A DNA stretch of 7,317 bases from NCBI GenBank assembly GCA_910579115.1, contig CAJTSO010000010.1, positions 41,092-48,408 of the forward strand, read 5' to 3'. This stretch comes from an uncultured Selenomonadaceae bacterium. GTDB lineage: Bacteria; Bacillota; Negativicutes; Selenomonadales; Selenomonadaceae. Position 1 is the stretch's first letter, and the number at the start of each line of letters is the position of its first letter. The translations under genes and the position numbers were made by a program. This document shows positions 1-5,960 of the stretch, one piece after another. A model generated the notes under the pieces. That model had not been told where the DNA came from. It made no database searches and saw only the letters and a program-made list of their open reading frames with translations.

Positions 1-150
1 GCTGACAAGAGCGGTGCCCGCTTTGCGCTCCTTTTGGGAGACGAAGAGGTAGCCGGAAATTGCGTCCAGCTGAGGGATTTGCAGGCTGGGACCCAGGAAC
101 CGGTACTCCGCAAGGAGCTTCTGGCCCGGCTCGGAGCCATTAAGCAATAA
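1..150 (+). CDS. hisS: Histidine--tRNA ligase, C-terminal end (partial)
   Basis: The first frame is open from the window edge to a TAA at 148-150 and gives 49 residues. It includes ADKSGARFALLLGDEEV and VQLRDLQAGTQEPV, which match the C-terminal anticodon-binding domain of histidyl-tRNA synthetase (the family pattern is DK.GARF..ILGE.E...G...VRDM..GEQ). The enzyme is a cytoplasmic class II aminoacyl-tRNA synthetase that charges tRNA-His using ATP. Only the last part of the anticodon-binding domain is present; the catalytic core lies upstream of the window. The gene ends 152 bases before aspS, and hisS-aspS is a common pairing in Bacillota. I see no strong terminator after hisS, so read-through into aspS is possible alongside the separate aspS promoter. 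The identification rests on a short stretch, but the pattern is characteristic. Confidence 0.85.
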   Translation, partial: ADKSGARFALLLGDEEVAGNCVQLRDLQAGTQEPVLRKELLARLGAIKQ

Positions 151-164
151 TTTTCTCCTGAAGC

Positions 165-193
165 TTGTATAAAGGGACAAAAGCTCTTATAAT
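165..193 (+). promoter_or_regulatory. Predicted sigma-70-type promoter for aspS
   Basis: A perfect -10 box TATAAT lies at 188-193. A weak -35 box TTGTAT (half matching TTGACA) lies at 165-170, exactly 17 bases upstream. The expected transcription start is near base 200, giving an aspS leader of about 100 bases. The promoter starts 15 bases after the hisS stop, so aspS can be transcribed separately from hisS. The evidence is box match and spacing only. Confidence 0.6.
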
Positions 194-207
194 GCAGTAG
201 TTCATAT

Positions 208-294
208 CGGTCAGAGACCGTTGTAAATAAAGCCAAATCAGGGGTGGACAGACCAGAGAATCTGGCCGCCCGTACCTACTATCAGTATGAGGTG
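208..294 (+). promoter_or_regulatory. Structured aspS 5' leader with three consecutive hairpins
   Basis: Three hairpins can be drawn directly in the predicted untranslated leader. Hairpin 1 is CGGTC/GACCG (208-212 with 216-220, loop AGA). Hairpin 2 is a composite stem: GGGTGG (242-247) pairs with CCGCCC (266-271, one G-U), and CCAGA (253-257) pairs with TCTGG (261-265) around a GAA loop, leaving a five-base bulge at 248-252. Hairpin 3 pairs TACCT (273-277) with AGGTG (290-294, one wobble) and ACT (278-280) with AGT (284-286), so it covers the Shine-Dalgarno GAGGTG (289-294) of aspS. This arrangement would suit translational control, for example by the synthetase or a ligand. No function has been shown, and I do not recognise a known riboswitch class. 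Confidence 0.45.
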
Positions 295-302
295 AAAGAA
301 TA

Positions 303-2105
303 ATGGAAACTTTGGAAGGTCTTAAGCGCACTCATCACTGCGGTCAGCTTTCTGACGGCGAGGTGGGGCAGAGCGTAGTTCTTTGTGGTTGGGTATCCCG
401 TCGCCGGGATCATGGTGGTCTGATTTTTGTTGATCTCCGTGACCGCTCCGGCTACGTTCAGGTTGTCTACGATGAGGCTCAGCTGGGAGAGTCATTCCAC
501 AAGGCAGAGACCCTTCGCAATGAGTTTGTAATTGCCGTTGCAGGTAATGTCCGCTCCCGTTCCGCTGACACGGTAAATCCGAAAATGGAAACCGGTACGA
601 TTGAGGTTGTCTGCACCGAGCTGCGTATCCTCAATAAGGCAAAGACGCCTCCCTTCTACATCCAGGATGATTTGGATGTGGATGAAATGCTGCGTCTCAA
701 ATACCGCTATCTGGATCTCCGTCGTCCGGAGATGCAGAAGAACCTCATTCTCCGCCATCGCGTAACAAAGCTTATGCGTGACTACTTTGACCGCAACGGT
801 TTTTTGGAGATCGAGACTCCCATGCTCTGCAAGTCAACGCCTGAGGGCGCCCGTGACTTCCTGGTCCCGAGCCGTTTGAATCCTTGTAAGTGGTACGCTC
901 TTCCCCAGAGCCCCCAGATTTTCAAGCAGATCCTCATGGTTGCCGGCCTGGAGCGTTACTTCCAGATCGTCCGCTGCTTCCGTGATGAGGATCTCCGGGC
1001 AGACCGTCAGCCTGAGTTTACCCAGCTTGACGTTGAAATGAGCTTCGTCGATCAGGAAACAATTCTTAACATCATGGAAGACCTTGTTACGGAGCTTTTT
1101 GATAAAGCCTGCCATGACCGCCCCCAGCAGCCCTTCCTCCGCATGACCTGGGATGAGACGATGGAGCGCTATGGGTCCGATAAGCCGGATATTCGCTTCG
1201 GCATGGAGCTGCAAAATATTTCTGAGTTTCTGAAGGGTTCAGATTACAAGGTGTTCACCTCTGTGATTGAAAACGGCGGTCAGGTAAAGTGCATCAGGGT
1301 CGATGATTATGCCGATATTCCCCGTCGTGAGCTGGATGGGCTTGTAGATTACGTAAAGCAGTACGGCGGCAAGGGCATGGCCTGGATTCAGTACAGCAAT
1401 GAAGGAATCAAGTCGCCTTTCAAGAAATTCTACAGTGAGGAAACGTTTGAAGCGATCAGGCAGGCTACCGGCGCCAAGACCGGTGATCTCCTGCTGATAG
1501 TTGGTGATAAGCCGCTGGTCGTTGCTCAGGCGCTTGGCGCGCTCCGCCTTGAGATGGGCCGCCGCCGGGGCCTCATTGATCCTGACAAGCGCTGTTTCCT
1601 CTGGGTCGTCGACTTTCCGATGTTCGAATATAGCGAAGAGGACAAGCGTTGGAAGGCGATGCACCATCCCTTCACTGCTCCCAGAGAGGAGGACGTTCAG
1701 TATCTCCAGTCTGATCCGGGCCGCGTAAAGGCCAACGCTTACGACATGGTTCTCAACGGGGTGGAAATTGGCGGCGGCAGTCTCCGGATTTACAACAGCG
1801 ACTTGCAGGAAAAGGTGTTTGAGGCTATCGGACTTACTCCGGAAGAAGCCCGGGCCAAGTTTGGCTTCATGATGGATGCCTTCGAGTATGGCACTCCTCC
1901 CCACGGCGGTATCGCTTTTGGCCTTGACCGCCTTGTCATGCTGATGGCAAAACGCAGTTCTATCCGTGATGTAATCGCTTTCCCGAAGACCCAGAGCGCT
2001 TCCGATGTCATGAGCCAGGCTCCCAGCGAAGTGGAAGAGAAACAGCTCGATGAACTCTATGTCCGCAACCGGGCCATCGTTAAGAAGCAGGCGGAGAAAG
2101 AATAA
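303..2105 (+). CDS. aspS: Aspartate--tRNA ligase (probably non-discriminating Asp/Asn type)
   Basis: The product is a 600-residue class II aminoacyl-tRNA synthetase that attaches aspartate to tRNA-Asp using ATP in the cytoplasm. About 590-600 residues is usual for the bacterial family. Residues 10-115 form the N-terminal OB-fold anticodon-binding domain (LCGWVSRRRDHGGLIFVDLR). The catalytic domain follows, with ETPML and STPEGARDFLVPSR (171-191), QSPQ (202-205), motif 2 FRDEDLRADRQPEFTQ (226-241), the bacterial GAD insertion domain (roughly 285-420), GGGSLRI (490-496) and motif 3 GLDRLVMLM (540-548). The ATG at 303 is preceded by GAGGTG at 289-294 with an 8-base gap, and the protein starts in register with the family. 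His37 sits where E. coli has Leu30. His at this position (His31 in Pseudomonas aeruginosa) has been linked to acceptance of tRNA-Asn, so the enzyme may also make Asp-tRNA-Asn for a GatCAB amidotransferase. That last point is inference; the identity itself is certain. Confidence 0.98.
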   Translation: METLEGLKRTHHCGQLSDGEVGQSVVLCGWVSRRRDHGGLIFVDLRDRSGYVQVVYDEAQLGESFHKAETLRNEFVIAVAGNVRSRSADTVNPKMETGTIEVVCTELRILNKAKTPPFYIQDDLDVDEMLRLKYRYLDLRRPEMQKNLILRHRVTKLMRDYFDRNGFLEIETPMLCKSTPEGARDFLVPSRLNPCKWYALPQSPQIFKQILMVAGLERYFQIVRCFRDEDLRADRQPEFTQLDVEMSFVDQETILNIMEDLVTELFDKACHDRPQQPFLRMTWDETMERYGSDKPDIRFGMELQNISEFLKGSDYKVFTSVIENGGQVKCIRVDDYADIPRRELDGLVDYVKQYGGKGMAWIQYSNEGIKSPFKKFYSEETFEAIRQATGAKTGDLLLIVGDKPLVVAQALGALRLEMGRRRGLIDPDKRCFLWVVDFPMFEYSEEDKRWKAMHHPFTAPREEDVQYLQSDPGRVKANAYDMVLNGVEIGGGSLRIYNSDLQEKVFEAIGLTPEEARAKFGFMMDAFEYGTPPHGGIAFGLDRLVMLMAKRSSIRDVIAFPKTQSASDVMSQAPSEVEEKQLDELYVRNRAIVKKQAEKE

Positions 2106-2140
2106 TTTCTCAACGGCTGATAAAGGCTAAAATATTGATG

Positions 2141-2177
2141 AAACAGGACCCCGGCGGTGTTGGGGTCTTGTTTTTTT
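2141..2177 (+). terminator. Intrinsic terminator after aspS
   Basis: AAACAGGACCCC (2141-2152) pairs with GGGGTCTTGTTT (2162-2173) in a 12-bp stem with one G-U pair and a nine-base loop. The 3' side runs into seven T residues (2171-2177). This is a textbook rho-independent terminator 36 bases after the aspS stop. It separates aspS from the heat-shock operon. Confidence 0.92.
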
Positions 2178-2207
2178 GAAAATTTAGAAAAAATATATTT
2201 TGACTTA

Positions 2208-2236
2208 TTGACTTTTTGACGAATTAGTTGTACTAT
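2208..2236 (+). promoter_or_regulatory. Predicted vegetative promoter of the hrcA-grpE-dnaK-dnaJ operon
   Basis: The -35 box TTGACT (2208-2213) and -10 box TACTAT (2231-2236) are 17 bases apart. The expected start is near 2243, just ahead of CIRCE, which is the usual arrangement for HrcA-regulated vegetative promoters. The upstream 2178-2207 tract is very A+T rich and contains the 12-bp palindrome AAAATATATTTT (2190-2201), which could act as an UP element. Further TTGAC copies at 2200 and 2216 make the exact -35 choice less certain. Confidence 0.65.
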
Positions 2237-2248
2237 CATGTCAGCCGG

Positions 2249-2275
2249 TTAGCACTCAATAAAAAAGAGTGCTAA
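2249..2275 (+). promoter_or_regulatory. CIRCE operator (HrcA binding site)
   Basis: TTAGCACTC (2249-2257) and GAGTGCTAA (2267-2275) form a perfect 9-bp inverted repeat with a nine-base spacer, exactly the CIRCE consensus. HrcA dimers bind this element to repress heat-shock genes, and HrcA activity depends on GroEL in the studied Bacillota. It lies just downstream of the predicted transcription start and 31 bases before the hrcA start, so the operon is autoregulated. A 7-base direct repeat CAGCCGG flanks it (2242-2248 and 2276-2282). Confidence 0.98.
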
Positions 2276-2306
2276 CAGCCGGGCGTCAGAAGGTAGGTGA
2301 GTGTGG

Positions 2307-3338
2307 ATGCTCGATGAAAGAAAGCGCAGGGTATTGAGCGCTGTGGTCACGGACTATGTGGCATCAGCTGAGCCGGTAGGCTCCCGCACCATTGCCAGGA
2401 AGTATGACTTCGGGGTCAGCCCGGCTACGATCCGGAATGAAATGGCGGACCTGGAAATGCTGGGTTACTTGGAGCATATCCACACCTCTTCCGGCAGGAT
2501 TCCATCTTCAAAGGGTTATCGCCTCTACGTTGACGATTTGCTGCCGCCTCAGGAAATGAGCCTTAGTGAAGAGGACAGGAGGCTGATTGACAGCTGGTAC
2601 AAGGCGAAGGTCAGACGGGTCGATGAGGTGTTTAAGGAGACAGCCAGAATAATCTCAAAGGTGACGAAGAATGTTTCCTTGCTGTTAGCGCCCCAAATGA
2701 GTCAGGCGGCATATCGTTGCTTACAGTTTCTGCCGCTGGATGACAGACGGGCCATCGCCGTTCTGATGACAGACGCGGGTTTTGTGGAGAATCGGATCAT
2801 AGACATACCGCCGGGGGCAACCCTTGAAGACCTTCGCCGGGTAGCCGGGGTTTTTAATGAGGAATGCGCCGGTTATGCAATCGATGCGATCCATCCTCGG
2901 AGTCTGGCAAAAATCCGGCAGGACGTAGGCGATCAGGAGCTTTTTGAAGCGGCGCTGGATGTAATCAACCGTTCTTTGGAGGGCGAGAAAAAGGAGCGCC
3001 TGTATCTGGGAGGGACGACTCAGATGCTGGCCCAGCCAGAATTTCATGACGTAGAAAAAGTCAAAGAAACGCTTATCATGCTGGAAGAAGAACAGCTCCT
3101 AAAGGACATTCTTCATGCTCATCGGGGAGAAGGCCTATCGGTGACCATCGGCAGTGAGAATAAATACGATGGCGTCAAAGACATGAGTATTATTACTGCC
3201 ACCTACCATTTGGACGGTGAGCTGTTGGGAACGCTGGCAGTAATGGGCCCCACGAGAATGGAGTACGGTAAAGCAATTTCGATGCTCAATTATATGAATG
3301 AGCACATTGCCGAGGTAATAAAACAATTCCGCTGGTGA
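2307..3338 (+). CDS. hrcA: Heat-inducible transcription repressor HrcA
   Basis: HrcA is the cytoplasmic repressor that binds CIRCE, here immediately upstream, and is kept active by GroEL. From the ATG at 2307 the protein has 343 residues, the same length as B. subtilis HrcA. Residues 1-75 form the winged-helix DNA-binding domain, with PVGSRTIARKY, the recognition region VSPATIRNEMADLEMLGYL and SGRIPSSKGYRLYVD. The middle and C-terminal parts form the GAF-like and dimerisation regions, with YLGGTTQML (about 233-241) and GPTRMEY (314-320). The upstream in-frame GTG at 2301 would add only two residues. I prefer ATG because MLDERKRRVL aligns with the usual MLxxRQxxIL start and AGGTGA (2295-2300) is a good ribosome site six bases away. 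The GTG has only AGAAGG (2288-2293) and stays possible. The grpE start follows 19 bases after the stop, consistent with one operon. Confidence 0.97.
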   Translation: MLDERKRRVLSAVVTDYVASAEPVGSRTIARKYDFGVSPATIRNEMADLEMLGYLEHIHTSSGRIPSSKGYRLYVDDLLPPQEMSLSEEDRRLIDSWYKAKVRRVDEVFKETARIISKVTKNVSLLLAPQMSQAAYRCLQFLPLDDRRAIAVLMTDAGFVENRIIDIPPGATLEDLRRVAGVFNEECAGYAIDAIHPRSLAKIRQDVGDQELFEAALDVINRSLEGEKKERLYLGGTTQMLAQPEFHDVEKVKETLIMLEEEQLLKDILHAHRGEGLSVTIGSENKYDGVKDMSIITATYHLDGELLGTLAVMGPTRMEYGKAISMLNYMNEHIAEVIKQFRW

Positions 3339-3357
3339 CAGTGAGAGGAGACAGGAT

Positions 3358-3963
3358 ATGGGAATCAATCAGGAAGACATCAAGCTGGACACTGAGCAGG
3401 AAAAGGGAACAGTAGATCCGGCTGCTGCTGCAGCTGCTTGTGAAAAGCAGGCTGAGGAAATGGAAAATCCGGGAGAGGCTTCGGCAGGAGAGAATGCCGA
3501 AGCGGAAGCCCTGGAAGAAAGTGAAGTGGATAAGCTAAAGGCAGAAATCGCGGAAAAGGATGACAGGATCCTCCGCCAGCAGGCAGAGTTCCAAAATTTC
3601 CGCCGCCGTACCCAGAAGGAAAAGGAAGAGCTGGGCAATGTGGTCAAGCAGGATGTACTGAAATCACTTCTGCCGATCATTGACAACTTTGAGCGGGCAT
3701 TGGCTGCTGAGACTGTCGATGCGGAAAGCTTGAAAAAGGGCGTTGAAATGGTTCACAGCCAGCTGATGCAGACCTTGCAGGACAAGGGGTTAAAGGCTAT
3801 CGAAACAGAAGGACAGAAATTTGACCCCACCTTCCATCAGGCAGTAATGCGGATACAGAATCCCGAGCTTGAGGATGGTACGATAGCCGCAGAGCTTCAG
3901 CGGGGCTATATGGTAGGGGATGCCGTCATCCGTCCCAGTATGGTCCAGGTTGTCGCAAACTAG
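3358..3963 (+). CDS. grpE: Nucleotide exchange factor GrpE
   Basis: GrpE is the cytoplasmic co-chaperone that releases ADP from DnaK and so resets the Hsp70 cycle. The product has 201 residues. Residues 1-55 are a low-complexity, Ala/Glu-rich and probably disordered segment with a run of six alanines at 22-27. Residues 56-110 are the long helix that dimerises as a coiled coil, with ILRQQAEFQNFRRRTQKEKE (71-90) as the family hallmark. LLPIIDNFERAL (104-115) leads into the four-helix bundle region. The C-terminal beta domain that contacts DnaK contains KFDPTFHQAV (154-163) and GYMVGDAVIRPSMVQV (183-198), both strongly conserved. The ATG at 3358 has the ribosome site GAGAGGAG at 3343-3350, seven bases upstream. 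It sits between hrcA and dnaK in the standard order and depends on the CIRCE-controlled promoter; I see no own promoter. Confidence 0.97.
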   Translation: MGINQEDIKLDTEQEKGTVDPAAAAAACEKQAEEMENPGEASAGENAEAEALEESEVDKLKAEIAEKDDRILRQQAEFQNFRRRTQKEKEELGNVVKQDVLKSLLPIIDNFERALAAETVDAESLKKGVEMVHSQLMQTLQDKGLKAIETEGQKFDPTFHQAVMRIQNPELEDGTIAAELQRGYMVGDAVIRPSMVQVVAN

Positions 3964-3979
3964 GATCCACATCACTACG

Positions 3980-4011
3980 ATGTAATGCCGTGCAACTTGC
4001 GGTATTAACAT
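3980..4011 (+). promoter_or_regulatory. Hairpin in the grpE-dnaK gap, possible mRNA processing or stability element
   Basis: ATGTAATGCCG (3980-3990) pairs with CGGTATTAACAT (4000-4011) to give 11 base pairs with one G-U and a single bulged A, around a nine-base loop. There is no T tract after it, so it is not a standard terminator. It lies 45 bases upstream of the dnaK ATG in a 93-base gap where I find no good promoter. Cleavage next to it, or protection of a 5' end, could raise dnaK-dnaJ mRNA relative to hrcA-grpE; this is inference. Confidence 0.4.
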
Positions 4012-4056
4012 AAATTAAGTAAAACTTTTCTTTGTTAGAAATTGGAGGAATAAAAA

Positions 4057-5895
4057 ATGGCAAAAGTAATCGGTATTGATTTAGGTACCACCAACTCCGT
4101 CGTTTCCGTAATGGAAGGCGGCGAACCCACAGTAATTACAAACCCGGAAGGCAGCCGGATCACTCCGTCTGTCGTAGGATTTACCAAAGACGGACAGCGC
4201 CTTATCGGTCAGCTGGCCCGCCGTCAGGCGGTCTCCAATCCTGACCGCACCATTTCTTCCATAAAGCGCCACATGGGCGAAAAGGATTACAGGGTCACTG
4301 TCGATGACAAGTCCTATACTCCCCAGGAAATCTCTGCTATGATCCTTCAGAAGCTGAAGGGCGATGCCGAGGCATATTTGGGAGAGACGGTCAGCCAAGC
4401 GGTTATCACCGTTCCGGCATACTTTAACGACAGCCAGCGTCAAGCAACCAAGGATGCCGGTAAGATTGCCGGTTTGGAAGTCCTTCGTATCATCAACGAG
4501 CCTACCGCGGCAGCGCTTGCTTACGGGCTTGACAAGGTTGATGAAGAACAGACCATTCTCGTATTCGACCTTGGCGGCGGTACGTTCGATGTGTCCATCC
4601 TTGAGCTGGGTGACGGCGTGTTTGAAGTTAAAGCTACCAATGGCGATACCCACTTGGGCGGTGATGATTTCGACCACCGCGTCGTTGACTGGATGGTCGC
4701 TGAGTTCAAGCGTGAGAACGGAATTGACCTTTCTGCCGATAAGATGAGCGCCCAGCGCCTTGTTGAGGCGGCCGAAAAGGCTAAGATCGAGCTCTCCAGC
4801 ATGCTCTCCACCAATATCAATCTTCCCTTCATCTCCGCTGGTCCTGCGGGCCCGCTCCATCTGGACATGACCCTTACCCGGGCAAAATTTGATGAGCTTA
4901 CTGCCGACCTGGTAGAGCGTACTATGGGCCCCACCAGAAAAGCAATGGCCGATGCAGATCTTCAGCCCTCCGATATTCAGAAGATTATTCTCGTAGGTGG
5001 CTCCAGCCGTATTCCGGCTGTTCAGAACGCCATAAAAACCTATCTTGGCAAGGAGCCTAATAAGGGCGTGAATCCGGATGAATGCGTATCGGTTGGCGCA
5101 GCAATTCAGGGCGGCGTTCTCGCCGGTGATGTTAAGGATGTACTCCTTCTCGATGTAACTCCGCTGTCCCTTGGTATCGAGACCCTCGGCGGCGTATGTA
5201 CCAAGATAATTGAGCGCAACACCACGATCCCTACCTCCAAGAGCCAGGTATTCTCCACTGCCGCTGATAACCAGCCCTCGGTTGATATCCACGTCCTCCA
5301 GGGTGAGCGTGAAATGGCCGCCGGCAACAAGACCCTGGGCCGCTTCGAACTGTCCGATATCCCGCCGGCGCCCCGGGGAGTGCCTCGCATTGAAGTCAAG
5401 TTTGACATTGATGCCAACGGTATCGTTCACGTATCCGCAAAGGATCTCGGCACCGGCAAGGAGCAGAAGATTACCATTCAGTCTGACAGCAACATGAGCA
5501 AGGAGGATATTGACCGCATGGTCAAGGAAGCTGAGGCTCATGCAGCTGAGGACAAGAAGCAGAAGGAAAAGATCGAGATCCGCAACAATGCCGACGCTCT
5601 CGTATATCAGGCTGAGAAGGCCCTTACCGATATCGGTGACAAGGCTGATAAGGCGCAGACCGATAAGATTCGCGCTTCCATCGACAACCTGAAGGAAAAG
5701 CTTAAGGGCACTGATGATGAAGCCATCAAACAGGCTACCGAAGACCTTCAGAAACTCATTTACGAGCTGAGCGCTGCCGCATACCAGGCTGCCGGCGGCG
5801 CACAGCCAGGTCAGGAGACGCCTCAGGATCAGAAACCGGCTGATGACAATGTTGTGGATGCCGAGTACAAGGTCATGGATGACGACAAAAAGTAA
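4057..5895 (+). CDS. dnaK: Molecular chaperone DnaK (Hsp70)
   Basis: DnaK is the ATP-dependent Hsp70 that binds exposed hydrophobic segments of unfolded proteins in the cytoplasm. Its ATPase is stimulated by DnaJ and its nucleotide exchanged by GrpE. The product has 612 residues, normal for Bacillota. All three Hsp70 signatures are present: IDLGTTNS (7-14), VFDLGGGTFDVS (169-180) and ILVGGSSRIPAVQ (311-323). The interdomain linker DVLLLDVTPLSLGIE (361-375) leads to the substrate-binding beta domain and the helical lid (about 480-580). The C-terminus is a Gln/Pro-rich tail ending DAEYKVMDDDKK. Between IKR (69-71) and ISA (92-94) it is about 23 residues shorter than E. coli DnaK, the known Gram-positive-type indel. 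The ribosome site GGAGG (4044-4048) lies eight bases before the ATG. Codon use is strongly biased, with TTA only at Leu9 and no CTA or TCA afterwards, as expected for a highly expressed gene. Confidence 0.99.
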   Translation: MAKVIGIDLGTTNSVVSVMEGGEPTVITNPEGSRITPSVVGFTKDGQRLIGQLARRQAVSNPDRTISSIKRHMGEKDYRVTVDDKSYTPQEISAMILQKLKGDAEAYLGETVSQAVITVPAYFNDSQRQATKDAGKIAGLEVLRIINEPTAAALAYGLDKVDEEQTILVFDLGGGTFDVSILELGDGVFEVKATNGDTHLGGDDFDHRVVDWMVAEFKRENGIDLSADKMSAQRLVEAAEKAKIELSSMLSTNINLPFISAGPAGPLHLDMTLTRAKFDELTADLVERTMGPTRKAMADADLQPSDIQKIILVGGSSRIPAVQNAIKTYLGKEPNKGVNPDECVSVGAAIQGGVLAGDVKDVLLLDVTPLSLGIETLGGVCTKIIERNTTIPTSKSQVFSTAADNQPSVDIHVLQGEREMAAGNKTLGRFELSDIPPAPRGVPRIEVKFDIDANGIVHVSAKDLGTGKEQKITIQSDSNMSKEDIDRMVKEAEAHAAEDKKQKEKIEIRNNADALVYQAEKALTDIGDKADKAQTDKIRASIDNLKEKLKGTDDEAIKQATEDLQKLIYELSAAAYQAAGGAQPGQETPQDQKPADDNVVDAEYKVMDDDKK

Positions 5896-5916
5896 TTTCC
5901 CGGAAGAATAACTGAT

Positions 5917-5944
5917 GGGGGCGGGTTTGTCCCGCCCCTGTTTT
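5917..5944 (+). terminator. Terminator-like attenuator hairpin between dnaK and dnaJ
   Basis: GGGGCGGG (5918-5925) pairs perfectly with CCCGCCCC (5931-5938) around a five-base loop, extended by a G-U pair (5917 with 5939), and is followed by GTTTT. The stem is very stable but the T tract is short. It lies 21 bases after the dnaK stop and just before the dnaJ ribosome site. Partial termination or 3'-end protection here would give more dnaK than dnaJ mRNA, as is common for this gene pair. Confidence 0.6.
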
Positions 5945-5960
5945 ACAAAGGATTTGAACA

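Noticed and set aside
151..302. T-box riboswitch upstream of aspS, suggested by GGGGTGGAC at 241-249.
   Set aside because: The leader after the predicted promoter is only about 100 bases, and at most about 90 bases separate hisS from the motif, so there is no room for Stem I. The motif departs from AGGGUGGNACCGCG, and TGGA would not match the tRNA-Asp acceptor end, which needs TGGC.
3964..4056. A separate promoter for dnaK in the grpE-dnaK gap.
   Set aside because: TTGCGG at 3997 and TTAACA at 4005 have no acceptable -10 box at 16-18 bases, so dnaK is most simply transcribed from the CIRCE promoter.
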